From Pseudomonas fragi (GTDB lineage Bacteria; Pseudomonadota; Gammaproteobacteria; Pseudomonadales; Pseudomonadaceae): a stretch of DNA of 64,000 nucleotides. The stretch covers positions 124,001 through 188,000 of the forward strand of contig NZ_NQKQ01000002.1 in NCBI RefSeq assembly GCF_002269505.1, in the 5' to 3' direction. Below the pieces are notes generated by a model that was not told the DNA's origin, made no database searches, and saw only the letters and a program-made list of their open reading frames with translations. This document shows, in pieces, positions 9,472 through 18,359 of the stretch. Both the position numbers and the translations under genes were made by a program. The first letter of the stretch is position 1. Each line of letters opens with the position of its first letter.

Positions 9472-10005
9472 ATGAGTCAACCTATCACTGCTCTGGTCAT
9501 CATGGGTGTTGCCGGCTGCGGCAAATCCAGCGTTAGCCAGGCACTGTGCCAGCTCAATGGCGCGACCCCGATTGAAGGCGATGCTTTTCACCCGGCGGCC
9601 AACATTGCCAAGATGAGTGCCGGCATCCCCCTGACCGATGAAGATCGTGCCGGCTGGCTTGACAGCCTGTGCGATGAATTGCGTCGTGCGGTTGCCAGTG
9701 GTCAGCGCCCGGTGCTGACCTGTTCGGCACTCAAACTGCGTTATCGCGAGCGTTTGCGCAGTGCGGTAGACGGTCTGGGCTTTGTGTTTCTGGAGCTGAC
9801 CCCTGAGGTGGCGGCTGCCCGGGTGGCCGATCGTCCGGGGCATTTCATGCCCAAGACGCTGATCGACAGCCAGTTCGCTGCACTTGAATCACCGACCAAT
9901 GAATCTTTGGTGCTGACATTAAATGCAGCCCAGATGAACGTTAAGCAATTAGCAAGCGCCGCCCGAGACTGGTGGTGCGAGCAGACGGTAATGGCAACTT
10001 CATGA
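9472..10005 (+). CDS. gntK: Gluconokinase
   Basis: Phosphorylates D-gluconate to 6-phosphogluconate for the Entner-Doudoroff pathway. The P-loop is GVAGCGKSS (12-20), followed by GDAFHP, typical of gluconokinases, and LTDEDRAGWL; LTCSALKLRYRERLR is the expected downstream motif. 177 aa with the start MSQPITALVIMG, supported by GAGGTG 6 nt before it; an upstream ATG at 9412 would add 20 residues and run through the operator. Next is gntP, 85 bp downstream. Confidence 0.95.
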   Translation: MSQPITALVIMGVAGCGKSSVSQALCQLNGATPIEGDAFHPAANIAKMSAGIPLTDEDRAGWLDSLCDELRRAVASGQRPVLTCSALKLRYRERLRSAVDGLGFVFLELTPEVAAARVADRPGHFMPKTLIDSQFAALESPTNESLVLTLNAAQMNVKQLASAARDWWCEQTVMATS

Positions 10006-10017
10006 TGTTGTTTCAAA

Positions 10018-10033
10018 CAGATAGCGCTATCTG
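10018..10033. promoter_or_regulatory. Probable GntR operator 2 (gntP)
   Basis: Perfect 16-bp palindrome CAGATAGCGCTATCTG between gntK and gntP, sharing the AGCGCT core and flanking AGAN with the site at 9441-9454. Confidence 0.6.
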
Positions 10034-10064
10034 CCTCGGCTGTAGCGGCACCCCCGTACTTGAT

Positions 10065-10072
10065 AACAACAA
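10065..10072 (+). promoter_or_regulatory. Hfq/Crc-type CA motif before gntP
   Basis: AACAACAA, an exact AANAANAA match, lies directly upstream of the AGGAG ribosome-binding site of gntP. Such motifs mediate Hfq-Crc translational catabolite repression in Pseudomonas. Confidence 0.6.
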
Positions 10073-10090
10073 AAAGGCAGGAGACGCCCC

Positions 10091-11443
10091 ATGCTAGGCA
10101 TGTCCCACAATACGTTTCTGCTGCTTGATGCAGTGGTGACCATTATCGGGCTGATCGTTTTGATCACCCGATTCAAGTTGCACCCCTTTATTGCGTTGAT
10201 CATTGCCTCGGCGTTTCTGGGCCTGACTGCCGGCATGCCTGCCAACCTGATCATCAAGTCGTTCCAGGACGGCTTTGGCGGCGTGCTGGGCTTTGTCGGG
10301 ATCATCCTGGCGCTGGGCACCATGCTTGGCAAAATGATGGCCGACTCCGGGGGGGCAGACCAGATCGCCCGCACCCTGATCCGTGCCTTCGGCAAGGAAA
10401 AGGTCCAGTGGGCAATGATGTTTGCCGCCTTCCTGGTCGGTATTCCGTTGTTTTTCGAAATCGGCTTTGTGCTGCTGATCCCGTTGGTGTTTATCGTTGC
10501 GCGCCGTACCGGCGTGTCGATCATTAAAATCGGCATCCCGCTGCTCGCCGGTTTGTCGGCTGTTCACGGGCTGGTACCGCCTCACCCGGGCCCGCTGCTG
10601 GCCATTGGCGTGTTTGGTGCTGATATCGGCAAGACCATTTTGTACGGCCTGATCGTTGCGCTGCCTACCGCGATAATTGCCGGGCCGATTTACGGCACGT
10701 TTATCGCCAAGTACATCCCGGGTCATGCTTCCCAGGAGTTGATGGACCAACTGGCCAGCGAGCCGGAATCCAGCACGCTGCCGAGCTTTTCCATCACTCT
10801 GGTCACCGTGCTGTTGCCGGTGTTCCTGATGTTGCTCAAAACCTTTGCAGACGTTGCGTTGCCTGATGGCAACTTCTTCCGTGTATGGATGGACATGATC
10901 GGTCACCCGATCAGCGCGCTGTTGCTGGCATTGTTGCTGGCGCTGTACACCTTCGGTGCCCGCCAGGGGATCGACTCCAAGCGCATCCTCAAACTGCTCG
11001 ACGCAAGCCTGGCCCCCACCGCAGCGATCATTCTGATCATTGGCGCGGGCGGCGGTTTCAAGCAGATGCTGGTAGCCAGCGGTGTGGGTGACGTGATCGG
11101 CCATATGGCGGTGAACGCGCAAATCTCGCCAATCCTGCTGGCCTGGCTGGTGGCGGCGGTGATTCGTATCGCAACAGGGTCGGCGACCGTGGCGACCATT
11201 ACCGGGGCGGGGATTGTGTTGCCGGTGGTGGATTTGATTCCGGGTGTGAACCGCGAGTTGCTGGTGCTGGCGACCGGCGCAGGCTCGTTGATCCTGTCTC
11301 ACGTTAACGATGCGGGTTTCTGGCTGGTCAAGCAGTACTTCAACATGACCGTGGCTGAAACCTTCAAGACCTGGACCGCGATGGAAACCATCCTGTCGAT
11401 TGTCGGCTTGATCTTTATTCTGCTGCTGTCGTTGGTGGTCTAA
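10091..11443 (+). CDS. gntP: Gluconate permease, GntP family
   Basis: Inner-membrane gluconate:H+ symporter (450 aa), hydrophobic over its whole length with about 12-14 membrane segments. Family signatures seen: GLTAGMPANLIIKSFQDGFG near the N-terminus, HGLVPPHPGPLLAIGVFGAD (about 158-177), and RIATGSATVATITGAGIVLP. RBS AGGAGACGCCCC precedes ATG 10091; a second ATG three codons later is possible. Last gene of the gntK-gntP unit; a REP palindrome follows. Confidence 0.95.
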   Translation: MLGMSHNTFLLLDAVVTIIGLIVLITRFKLHPFIALIIASAFLGLTAGMPANLIIKSFQDGFGGVLGFVGIILALGTMLGKMMADSGGADQIARTLIRAFGKEKVQWAMMFAAFLVGIPLFFEIGFVLLIPLVFIVARRTGVSIIKIGIPLLAGLSAVHGLVPPHPGPLLAIGVFGADIGKTILYGLIVALPTAIIAGPIYGTFIAKYIPGHASQELMDQLASEPESSTLPSFSITLVTVLLPVFLMLLKTFADVALPDGNFFRVWMDMIGHPISALLLALLLALYTFGARQGIDSKRILKLLDASLAPTAAIILIIGAGGGFKQMLVASGVGDVIGHMAVNAQISPILLAWLVAAVIRIATGSATVATITGAGIVLPVVDLIPGVNRELLVLATGAGSLILSHVNDAGFWLVKQYFNMTVAETFKTWTAMETILSIVGLIFILLLSLVV

Positions 11444-11456
11444 GCGTCCCCAAACC

Positions 11457-11543
11457 TGTGGGAGCGGGCTTGCTCGCGATGGGCGCAACGCGGTGTATCT
11501 GTTGCACCGCTGCGATCCAGTCGCGAGCAAGCCCGCTCCCACA
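11457..11543. repeat. REP palindrome after gntP
   Basis: Inverted pair of TGTGGGAGCGGGCTTGCTCG units (a variant of the GTGGGAGCGAGCC family), between convergent gntP and alaC. Confidence 0.9.
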
Positions 11544-11555
11544 CCGGTTTAAGGC

Positions 11556-12764
11556 TTAGCCAGCGTTAAAGCCATCAGCGCGGAACATGGCGCGAATCCC
11601 ACGCAGCGCCTGACGAATGCGATCCTGATTTTCAATCAGGGCAAAGCGCACATGGTCGTCACCATATTCACCAAATCCTACCCCCGGCGAAACACAGACC
11701 TTGGCATCCGCCAGCAGCTTCTTGGCGAACTCCAGTGAGCCCAGGTGGGCGTAGTGCTCGGGAATCTTGGCCCAGATATACATCGAAGCTTTTGGGTTTT
11801 CGACCATCCAGCCCAGCTCGTGCAGCCCCTTGACGATCACGTTGCGGCGCTGGCGGTACTGCTCGGCAATATCCTTGACGCACTGCTGGTCGCCCTCAAG
11901 CGCCGCAATCGCCGCCACTTGCAGCGGGGTGAAAGTGCCGTAGTCGTGGTAGCTCTTGATCCGTGCCAGGGCATTGACCAACTCAGGGTTGCCCACCATA
12001 AAACCGATACGCCAGCCGGCCATGTTGTAGCTTTTGGACAGGGTGAAGAACTCCACCGCGATGTCCTTGGCGCCAGGCACTTGCATGATCGAAGGTGCTT
12101 TCCAGCCGTCATAGACGATATCGGCGTAGGCCAGGTCATGCACCACCAGCACATCGTATTGTTTGGCCAGGGCCACCACACGCTCAAAGAAATCCAGCTC
12201 GACACACTGTGCCGTAGGGTTGGACGGGAAGCCCAGGATCATCATTTTTGGCTTGGGGATCGAGCCCCGGATGGCTTTTTCCAGCTCGGCAAAAAAGTCC
12301 ACACCGGGAACCAGAGGCACCGAACGCACCTGGGCACCGGCAATCACTGCACCGTAGATGTGAATCGGGTAGCTGGGGTTGGGCACCAGTACGGTGTCGC
12401 CCTGATCCAGGGTGGCGAGCATCAAGTGCGCCAGGCCTTCCTTGGAGCCGATGGTGACAATGGCTTCGTGCTCGGGATCGATCTCAACGTTATAGCGGTC
12501 GGCATACCAATGAGAAATTGCCCGGCGCAGGCGCGGAATGCCACGCGAAGTCGAGTAGCCGTGAGTGTCTTCACGCTGTGCGACGGTGCAAAGTTTTTCA
12601 ACGATATGCGGCGGCGTCGGGCCGTCAGGGTTGCCCATGCTGAAGTCGATGATGTCTTCGCCACGACGTCGGGCGGCCATCTTCAGTTCAGCCGTGATGT
12701 TGAAAACGTAAGGGGGGAGTCGATCTATGCGCGCAAAGCGTCGCGGCGAACCTTGGTCTGCCAT
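11556..12764 (-). CDS. alaC: Alanine/glutamate-pyruvate aminotransferase, AlaC-type
   Basis: PLP-dependent class I/II aminotransferase (402 aa) most like AlaC, which interconverts pyruvate + glutamate with alanine + 2-oxoglutarate. Seen: FSMGNPDGPTPPHIVEKL, GYSTSRGIPRLRRAI, NPSYPIHIYGA, GFPSNPTAQCV, and the PLP-lysine segment TLSKSYNMAGWRIGF. The start MADQGSPRRFARIDRLPPYVF (ATG at 12764, AGAGG upstream) agrees with family length; an earlier ATG at 12815 would add 17 unsupported residues. Substrate inferred from family. Confidence 0.9.
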   Translation of the reverse strand: MADQGSPRRFARIDRLPPYVFNITAELKMAARRRGEDIIDFSMGNPDGPTPPHIVEKLCTVAQREDTHGYSTSRGIPRLRRAISHWYADRYNVEIDPEHEAIVTIGSKEGLAHLMLATLDQGDTVLVPNPSYPIHIYGAVIAGAQVRSVPLVPGVDFFAELEKAIRGSIPKPKMMILGFPSNPTAQCVELDFFERVVALAKQYDVLVVHDLAYADIVYDGWKAPSIMQVPGAKDIAVEFFTLSKSYNMAGWRIGFMVGNPELVNALARIKSYHDYGTFTPLQVAAIAALEGDQQCVKDIAEQYRQRRNVIVKGLHELGWMVENPKASMYIWAKIPEHYAHLGSLEFAKKLLADAKVCVSPGVGFGEYGDDHVRFALIENQDRIRQALRGIRAMFRADGFNAG

Positions 12765-12963
12765 GTGTGCCTCTAGTACGTAAGCGCCCGGAACCGTCCG
12801 AGCGACGTTGACCACTGCGGTGGTCTGGAGGGAACAATACGGGCGGTGATGGCCGTTTGTCTAGATGGCCCCAGGGCCTATTTTCTCGCTAATCCGTCTT
12901 GCATGTAGTTTTGTTCCTATACTCAGCAGCTAGGTTTCCTACTTACTCCATCGAGCATGCCCC

Positions 12964-13452
12964 ATGGACCAACTAAAAAAGTTCGAACTGTCAGCGCCGA
13001 GATTTGCCAAAGGCCAGTTTCAATTGATCGCGGGTTTGGGTGGCCGTTTTACTCAGGATACTGCTGATCAAATCCCGCTGTTATGGGACAAGTTCATTCC
13101 CGAGATCGGTAAAGTTCCAAGTCAAATTGGCGAGGAAACCTACGGTGTTTGCTGTAATCCAGATGGCGAGGGCGGCTTTGAATACATAGCGGGTGTGGCC
13201 ATCAGCAAACTGGATGACCTGCCCGAACGTTATCGCTGGATTGAGCTGCAAGAGCAAACGTATGCGATTTTTGAGCATCACGGGGCGCTGGATACGCTTG
13301 CCCAAACCTTTCAGGCAATCTGGAAAGATTGGTTGCCAAACTCGGGTTACGAAGCCGCCGATGCACCCGAGTTCGAACGCTATAGCGCAGACTTCAACCC
13401 GGACACCGGCAAGGGGCTGGAGATCTGGCTGCCGGTCAAAAAGCCTGCTTAA
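12964..13452 (+). CDS. GyrI-like / AraC-effector-binding-domain protein
   Basis: Stand-alone 162-aa protein with the fold of effector-binding domains (GyrI-like, SOUL/AraC-binding superfamily). Seen: the GVCCNPDG...FEYIAGVAIS strand pair and the Y-x-x-F-x-H-x-G segment (YAIFEHHGALDTL), the alternating ligand-pocket pattern of this family, and the C-terminal FERYSADFNPDTGKGLEIWLPV signature. No DNA-binding domain. Ligand unknown. The start has no strong Shine-Dalgarno. Divergent from alaC; its stop overlaps the next gene by 4 bp tail to tail. Confidence 0.75.
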   Translation: MDQLKKFELSAPRFAKGQFQLIAGLGGRFTQDTADQIPLLWDKFIPEIGKVPSQIGEETYGVCCNPDGEGGFEYIAGVAISKLDDLPERYRWIELQEQTYAIFEHHGALDTLAQTFQAIWKDWLPNSGYEAADAPEFERYSADFNPDTGKGLEIWLPVKKPA

Positions 13453-13955
13453 CCGGCCTGCAGTTGCACAGGTGGTATCGGCTTGAGCGACAGCACCAGG
13501 CGTCGTTCGCCACGATAAGCTTCGCCTTGCTCGACCCAGCCCTGGCTCAGATAAAAAGCCAGTGCGCTGGTGTTGAACGGGCTGACTGAAAGCATCAACT
13601 GGTCAATCTCGGGCCAGAACTGATCAATCGCCTGCGGCAGCTCGCGCAAACAGGCCTTGCCCAATCCCTGGCCCTGAGCCCGGCTGTCCACTTGCAGTGC
13701 ATGCAGGGTGGCGCTGCCTACAGCAGCCCAATGAGCCAGCAGCGGCTCGCGCTTGAGGAGCAAAAAGGCTACCGGCACCTCGTCAACGAGCAGTACCAAC
13801 CCTTTAATACCCGCGTGGGGGCGGGTGGGCAGCGAGTGCAGGGCCGAATCGATGGTGCCGCAAAAAGCAATCTGCTCTGGGCGAACCTCAATCTGGCGCA
13901 GTTGCCCGCACTGGCGGGGGGTCAGGTCTTCGTAAGCGCAGAGACGGGTGTTCAT
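13449..13955 (-). CDS. GNAT-family N-acetyltransferase
   Basis: 168-aa acetyltransferase of unknown substrate with motif A LHALQVDSRAQGQGLGKACL (about 92-111) and motif B LSVSPFNTSALAFYLSQGW. The start MNTRLCAYEDL was preferred to an ATG 33 nt upstream; neither has a strong RBS. Ends convergently against the GyrI-like gene with a 4-bp overlap of stop regions. Confidence 0.8.
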   Translation of the reverse strand: MNTRLCAYEDLTPRQCGQLRQIEVRPEQIAFCGTIDSALHSLPTRPHAGIKGLVLLVDEVPVAFLLLKREPLLAHWAAVGSATLHALQVDSRAQGQGLGKACLRELPQAIDQFWPEIDQLMLSVSPFNTSALAFYLSQGWVEQGEAYRGERRLVLSLKPIPPVQLQAG

Positions 13956-14067
13956 GTCGGAGTTCTGTCGAGGCGTAATAGGGGGCAACTGACGGGCAGT
14001 GTCAGTTGCCGCTGAACAGCTCGTCAGTTTCTACCCATCCAGGGGTCAAATACAGATTATTCGTGTG

Positions 14068-14856
14068 TCAGCGCCCGGAGCCGGACTTGCGGCGCAGATT
14101 GGGCAGCAACATGCCGACGCTTTTTTGATAGTCCCGGTACTTGTCACCAAACAGCTCCACCAGATCTTTTTCCTCCAGTTGGGTGCCGATCAGAATGTAA
14201 ATCGTGCTGGTCAGTGCAAACACCAGGTGGCCGACGCTCATCTCGGGCGTTACCCAGAAGGCGATCAAGAATCCCAGATACAACGGGTGACGTACGAGCT
14301 TGTAGAGGGCGGGGGTTCTGAATGCGTTGTTTACTGGTTTTGGTGGGTGCAGTGTGTCAAAGGGCTGTTTGACGCCAAACAATTCGAAGTGGCTGATCAT
14401 GAAAGAGGCCAGCAGCACCAGCCCCCAGCCAAGCCAGAACAGTGTGACAAGCACCCCCGCAAGCACGGGCGACTGTACGCTCCAGACACTGATATCGATC
14501 GGCTGCCACAGCCAGCACATCAGCGCCAGCACGACACTGGATGCCAGGACATAAGTGGCACGTTCAATGACCGGCGGGATGACTCTGCACCACCTGCGCT
14601 TGAAACTTTTGCGCGCCATGATGCTGTGTTGCAGTGCGAATACGGTGATTAGCAGCACATCGACCACAAGCGCCAAGGGCCATGCCAGGCCAGGTCCTGA
14701 ATCGACACTTTTCGGGACGACGACATTCCCCAGAAAACCCATCAGGTAAACAAATGTCAGTAGAAAAAACACATAGCTGAACAGACTGTAAAGCAGCGCT
14801 GCGAGTTTGGTTGTACGGCTGGTTGAACGCGGTATCAGCTCAATTTTGGTGTGCAT
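14068..14856 (-). CDS. mddA: Methanethiol S-methyltransferase MddA-like
   Basis: Polytopic membrane methyltransferase (262 aa) of the isoprenylcysteine methyltransferase/NnrU-like superfamily; MddA methylates methanethiol to dimethyl sulfide using SAM. Seen: at least five hydrophobic segments, the LQHSIMARKSFKRRW segment and the C-terminal SAM-binding signature YKLVRHPLYLGFLIAFWVTP ... EEKDLVELFGDKYRDYQ. The RBS AAAGGAG precedes the start at 14856. MddA was characterised in P. deceptionensis; specificity here is inferred by resemblance. The adjacent genes give no pathway context. Confidence 0.75.
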   Translation of the reverse strand: MHTKIELIPRSTSRTTKLAALLYSLFSYVFFLLTFVYLMGFLGNVVVPKSVDSGPGLAWPLALVVDVLLITVFALQHSIMARKSFKRRWCRVIPPVIERATYVLASSVVLALMCWLWQPIDISVWSVQSPVLAGVLVTLFWLGWGLVLLASFMISHFELFGVKQPFDTLHPPKPVNNAFRTPALYKLVRHPLYLGFLIAFWVTPEMSVGHLVFALTSTIYILIGTQLEEKDLVELFGDKYRDYQKSVGMLLPNLRRKSGSGR

Positions 14857-14997
14857 GAACGACTCCTTTCGAACATGGCGAAATTGCAACTTAAACGTCT
14901 ACAGCGAGTACCTTAGCCCCGATACGGCAAATGGCCAGCGTCGCGGTCGGGCGGTCAAAAGATGTCACCTCACATACCAAACAACGGCGTCAGAGCA

Positions 14998-16176
14998 TCA
15001 GGGCTGCGCCATGCTGAAGGTGAAGACCGTGCCCTGGGTGTGGTCCGAGGCGACTTCCAGCAGGCCGCCGTGGGACAGGGCGATCTGGCTGGCAATGTAC
15101 AGTCCAAGACCAAGGCCGGCTTGCGGCGTATCGGTGGACGGGCGTGAATAAGGTTTGAACAAGTGCGGCAGTTGTTCAGCCGGGATAGGCCTGCCCTGAT
15201 TGTAGACCCTGAGGGTGAACACCCCGTTGATAACCCGGGCTGAGACACGCACGGCCCCGCCGGGGCAGCCATGGGTGATGGCATTGGTCAGCAGGTTGGA
15301 GAGCAGTTGGGCCAGGCGGCCGCTGTCACAGCGAAGGCCATCAAGTGGCCCGATCTCTGAGTCGATGGAGCGCTGCGAGTGCACGCTTTGCAGTTCCGAA
15401 ATGACATGGCTGAAGATCTTGTCTAGGTCGGGGCACTCGCATAGCGTCAGCGGGATGCCGCTGCCGAGCCGTCCACGGGCAAAGTCCATAACGTCTTCGA
15501 CCAGTTGCGAGGCACGGTTGCCGCAGCTCAGGATGTGCTGCACCAGCACATCGGTGGGTGGGCTGGGATGCACGCGTAACAAACGCTCTGCGGCTGTGGT
15601 GATGGCAAATAACGGATTGCGCAGGTCATGGCCGATTACGGCAATAAACTGTTCGCGCAATTCTGCGGTTTCGCGCTCTTGCACCAACGCGGTTTCTGTA
15701 CGCTGCAGGTTTTCTTCGGTGTCGATTTGCAGCGACAGCAGGCGTGCGAAGGACTCCATTGTGGACTGGATCGTGCTGTTCCTGAGATTTGCAGGCTCGG
15801 GGTCGAGTGCGCACAAAGTACCGAAAAAGCTGCCGTCAGTGCGCCATATCGGGATCGTGATGTAACTTTCGAAGCTATAGATCTTCGGTGTGTGATGGTG
15901 CTGGTAGAGCGGGTCGGCACTGGCATTATCGATGATGATCGGCAGGTGCGAGTTCATGCTTTCAAAGCACAGGGTACTGACCAGATCCAGCTCGCCACCG
16001 GGTTGCAAACCGAAGCCCAGTTTGTCGAGAACCGCGCAGGCGGTCCAGGTGGTTTGAGTTACACGGGCCACGGCGGCAAAGCGCATGCCGGTCATTTCTG
16101 TAACCACCTGCAAGATTGCAGGTACGGCACTGATCCGGTTAATCGTCGCGATATCGTCAGCCGTGCCCTGCGCCAT
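14998..16176 (-). CDS. GAF-domain sensor histidine kinase
   Basis: Soluble histidine kinase (392 aa): GAF domain (about 15-150, with the PI-WRTDGSFFGTLCALDP strand), coiled linker, HisKA H-box IGHDLRNPL with phospho-acceptor His183, and HATPase domain with N-box LLSNLLTNAITHG (about 291-303) and G-box GLGLGLYIA. No membrane segment, so a cytoplasmic signal is likely. No response regulator lies next to it (orphan). Start ATG 16176 has a weak RBS. Confidence 0.88.
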   Translation of the reverse strand: MAQGTADDIATINRISAVPAILQVVTEMTGMRFAAVARVTQTTWTACAVLDKLGFGLQPGGELDLVSTLCFESMNSHLPIIIDNASADPLYQHHHTPKIYSFESYITIPIWRTDGSFFGTLCALDPEPANLRNSTIQSTMESFARLLSLQIDTEENLQRTETALVQERETAELREQFIAVIGHDLRNPLFAITTAAERLLRVHPSPPTDVLVQHILSCGNRASQLVEDVMDFARGRLGSGIPLTLCECPDLDKIFSHVISELQSVHSQRSIDSEIGPLDGLRCDSGRLAQLLSNLLTNAITHGCPGGAVRVSARVINGVFTLRVYNQGRPIPAEQLPHLFKPYSRPSTDTPQAGLGLGLYIASQIALSHGGLLEVASDHTQGTVFTFSMAQP

Positions 16177-16273
16177 GGTAAATGCTCGTGCTCAAAAAGG
16201 TGATTCTAGCCAGAACACTTGCACGTGGCACACCTTCATCTGCTATTTAAATCACTATTAAAATTTTACAACG

Positions 16274-16312
16274 AAAAGGCCGCGCCATTCATAGAGAGTG
16301 GCGCGGCCTTTT
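16274..16312 (-). terminator. Terminator after the PepSY-domain gene
   Basis: AAAAGGCCGCGCCA / TGGCGCGGCCTTTT inverted repeat 13 nt downstream of the leftward gene at 16325; the stem ends in TTTT on either strand. Confidence 0.8.
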
Positions 16313-16324
16313 AATTCAACTAAC

Positions 16325-16630
16325 TCAGGTATCTTGTTTGTCTTGCAGAACTTCGGCAGTTTTTGCGTCGAGGTCTACGTCCCACTTGATGCCTTTGGTA
16401 TCGCGCAGTTCCACTTCGTAAACCAGCTTGCCGTAGGCGTGATCAAGCTCGGTATCGAGAATGGTGGCGCCGGGGTGTTTGGCCAGCGCAGCTTGATTCA
16501 AGGTTTCAAACGAGGTGATCTCACCCGATTTGAGCAGGCCCGGGATATGGTCCGGGCGTACATCGGCCTGGGCAATACCGGCGGTCAGAGCCAGGGCAAC
16601 AGTGGCGAATACTACGTTAAGTGGTTTCAT
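16325..16630 (-). CDS. Small periplasmic PepSY-domain protein
   Basis: 101 aa with a signal peptide (MKPLNVVFATVALALTAGIAQA, cleavage after AQA) and one PepSY-like domain: the strand pair ATILDTELDHAYGKLVYEVEL and WDVDLDAKTAEVLQDKQD. Such proteins are often next to two-component systems or peptidases; exact role unknown. RBS AAAGGGACTAAAC is good. It is followed by its own terminator. Confidence 0.85.
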   Translation of the reverse strand: MKPLNVVFATVALALTAGIAQADVRPDHIPGLLKSGEITSFETLNQAALAKHPGATILDTELDHAYGKLVYEVELRDTKGIKWDVDLDAKTAEVLQDKQDT

Positions 16631-16726
16631 GTTTAGTCCCTTTGGGTTGATCTGTTCAAGTGGCTTCAGATTAACCGGCGCAACTTAACTCACCCTTAAT
16701 TTTCGCCCTGTTACTGGCCTGAAGGT

Positions 16727-17854
16727 TCAATAGCCATTGTTCTCCAGCAGTTGGCTGACGCTTTGTGCTGACGGGCGCTGGTAGAACTTGAGCAATTCGC
16801 TGGTGCGGTTGGTAAAAATACCGTCGGCCCCTGCATCCATTGCCTTCTTGAAGTCCACGGGTTCATCCAGAGTGTAGGCGTGCACCAGCATGCCTCTGTC
16901 GTGGGTCACCGTGTTCATCCACGGCTGGATCAGGTCGGCGTAACTCTGCTCGCCGCCGTGGGTCAGTGCCGCTGACGGGCCCGTACCAATGGCGCCGCTG
17001 GCTTTGGCAAAGTCGATCCAGTTGATGAACTCGGCTTTGTCCTTGGGATGCTGTTTGGCATAGTAAGCGGCTTTGTCCTTCTCGCCCGAGTCAGCGAAGC
17101 TCAGGCTGGTTTCAGGAGTGATTGAGCCTTCACCTACCCACAGCAGGAGGATTTTTGGCGTGTCGGGCATTTCTTTTTGCAGCAGCTCAAGGCTGTTTTT
17201 ATCGAATGTTTGCAAAATCACCCGGCCCTTGCCCTGGCCGACCTGCAGATTTGCCTTTGCCCCTGTCGCAGGCGCAAGCCAGTCGCGTTCGCTCAATTTG
17301 TTTTTCAGGTCGTGCTCGATGCCCGGGAACTGCGCAGGTTCTTTGGTTTCGATGTACAGCCCTGGCGTGTGATTAGGGTTGGCCTGGGCAATATCGATGA
17401 TCTCGTCCAGGGTCAGAATGGGTAATCCAACATAGGCAGGGCGTGCGCGGTCGGGGTAAGCCTGGTTGAACCAGCTGCCGGCATCCAGGGTTTTAAGCTC
17501 CGCCAGGGTAAAGGCGCTGGCCGGGCTGTCCTTGCGCTCCGGGAACTTTTTGGCCACATCAGTGGTGCGTAACAGGCTGTTGTCGTGCAGGGCAAATAGA
17601 ACGCCGTCCTTGCTGCGCTGCAGGTCCATCTCCAGATAGTCAGCGCCCAGGTCTCGGGCGAGGGTGTAGGCGGCAGCGGTTGATTCCGGGGCATCGAAGG
17701 ACGCACCGCGATGTGCAATGACTGCCGGGTGGGGGATGCCGTGAGCGCTGGCCAGTGCGGCCTCGGTGGTACTCGTTGCGCTGTAGGCCGGTGCACTGCC
17801 CATGCCTAGAATCAGACTCAGCAACAGGGCGCTTTTGCCGAAAGTATCAGGCAT
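16727..17854 (-). CDS. glpQ: Periplasmic glycerophosphodiester phosphodiesterase
   Basis: Hydrolyses deacylated phospholipids (glycerophosphodiesters) to glycerol 3-phosphate and an alcohol in the periplasm. Signal peptide MPDTFGKSALLLSLILGMGS..AYSA; catalytic GDPD core VIAHRGASFDAPESTAAAY (about 45-63, acid-base His), EMDLQRSKDGVLFALHD (second catalytic His) and YIETKEP. 375 aa, normal for periplasmic GlpQ. RBS AAAGGAA. It stands alone, with no glp transport genes nearby. Confidence 0.93.
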   Translation of the reverse strand: MPDTFGKSALLLSLILGMGSAPAYSATSTTEAALASAHGIPHPAVIAHRGASFDAPESTAAAYTLARDLGADYLEMDLQRSKDGVLFALHDNSLLRTTDVAKKFPERKDSPASAFTLAELKTLDAGSWFNQAYPDRARPAYVGLPILTLDEIIDIAQANPNHTPGLYIETKEPAQFPGIEHDLKNKLSERDWLAPATGAKANLQVGQGKGRVILQTFDKNSLELLQKEMPDTPKILLLWVGEGSITPETSLSFADSGEKDKAAYYAKQHPKDKAEFINWIDFAKASGAIGTGPSAALTHGGEQSYADLIQPWMNTVTHDRGMLVHAYTLDEPVDFKKAMDAGADGIFTNRTSELLKFYQRPSAQSVSQLLENNGY

Positions 17855-18022
17855 TGGTTGCGTTCCTTTCAGTCAGAAAAACAGAGGATGTTTTTTAGCG
17901 GTTATTCTTGAGGATGTGCAGTACTCTTGGCCACATCAACGCCCCCGGCAGAGGGGCAAACAATTGAACTTGCGTGTAAACCACCGTCCCAGAGCCTTTC
18001 AGGCTTATCAGTGAGGTTTACC

Positions 18023-18346
18023 ATGCGTATCACTTCGCAACTCATCTGCCAGGCCGCCGACCTACTTAACGGCTTTGTTGGTTTCAATCGTAAGACAGGC
18101 CAGCACATTGTCCGTTTCAGCGAGGATTCGTTTGGAATGGATGTCGCCGATGACAACATCACGCCCACCAGCGAATTTGTCTGGCATGCCTGCGGCGCCG
18201 ACACCATGACCCTCAAGCGCGAGTTGATTCAGTTGTTGCTGGATCAGAATATCGATGATCGTTTGAACATCACCGAACCCCTGCGGGTGTATATGCAGCG
18301 TCAGGACGTGCCCGAAATTTCGGCCGTGCGCCGTTGCATCAGCTGA
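18023..18346 (+). CDS. Conserved hypothetical protein, 107 aa
   Basis: Not recognised. Start MRITSQLICQAADLL has the good RBS GTGAGGT; an earlier in-frame ATG at 17927 is not supported. Soluble, no signal peptide; alternating short helices and strands (DDNITPTSEFVWHACGADTM ... LRVYMQRQDVPEI). Divergent from glpQ with a 168-bp gap; convergent with the DUF1003-type gene. Confidence 0.7.
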   Translation: MRITSQLICQAADLLNGFVGFNRKTGQHIVRFSEDSFGMDVADDNITPTSEFVWHACGADTMTLKRELIQLLLDQNIDDRLNITEPLRVYMQRQDVPEISAVRRCIS

Positions 18347-18359
18347 TTACGCGCTGTTG

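Noticed and set aside
12797..12840. GGAGGGAACAATACGGGCGG region before the GyrI-like gene, looked at as a possible T-box or riboswitch
   Set aside because: Only a short CCACTGCGGTGG stem; no T-box or other aptamer consensus found.
17902..18216. 104-codon leftward frame over the 107-aa hypothetical gene
   Set aside because: The rightward frame has a good RBS; this one has none and overlaps it fully.
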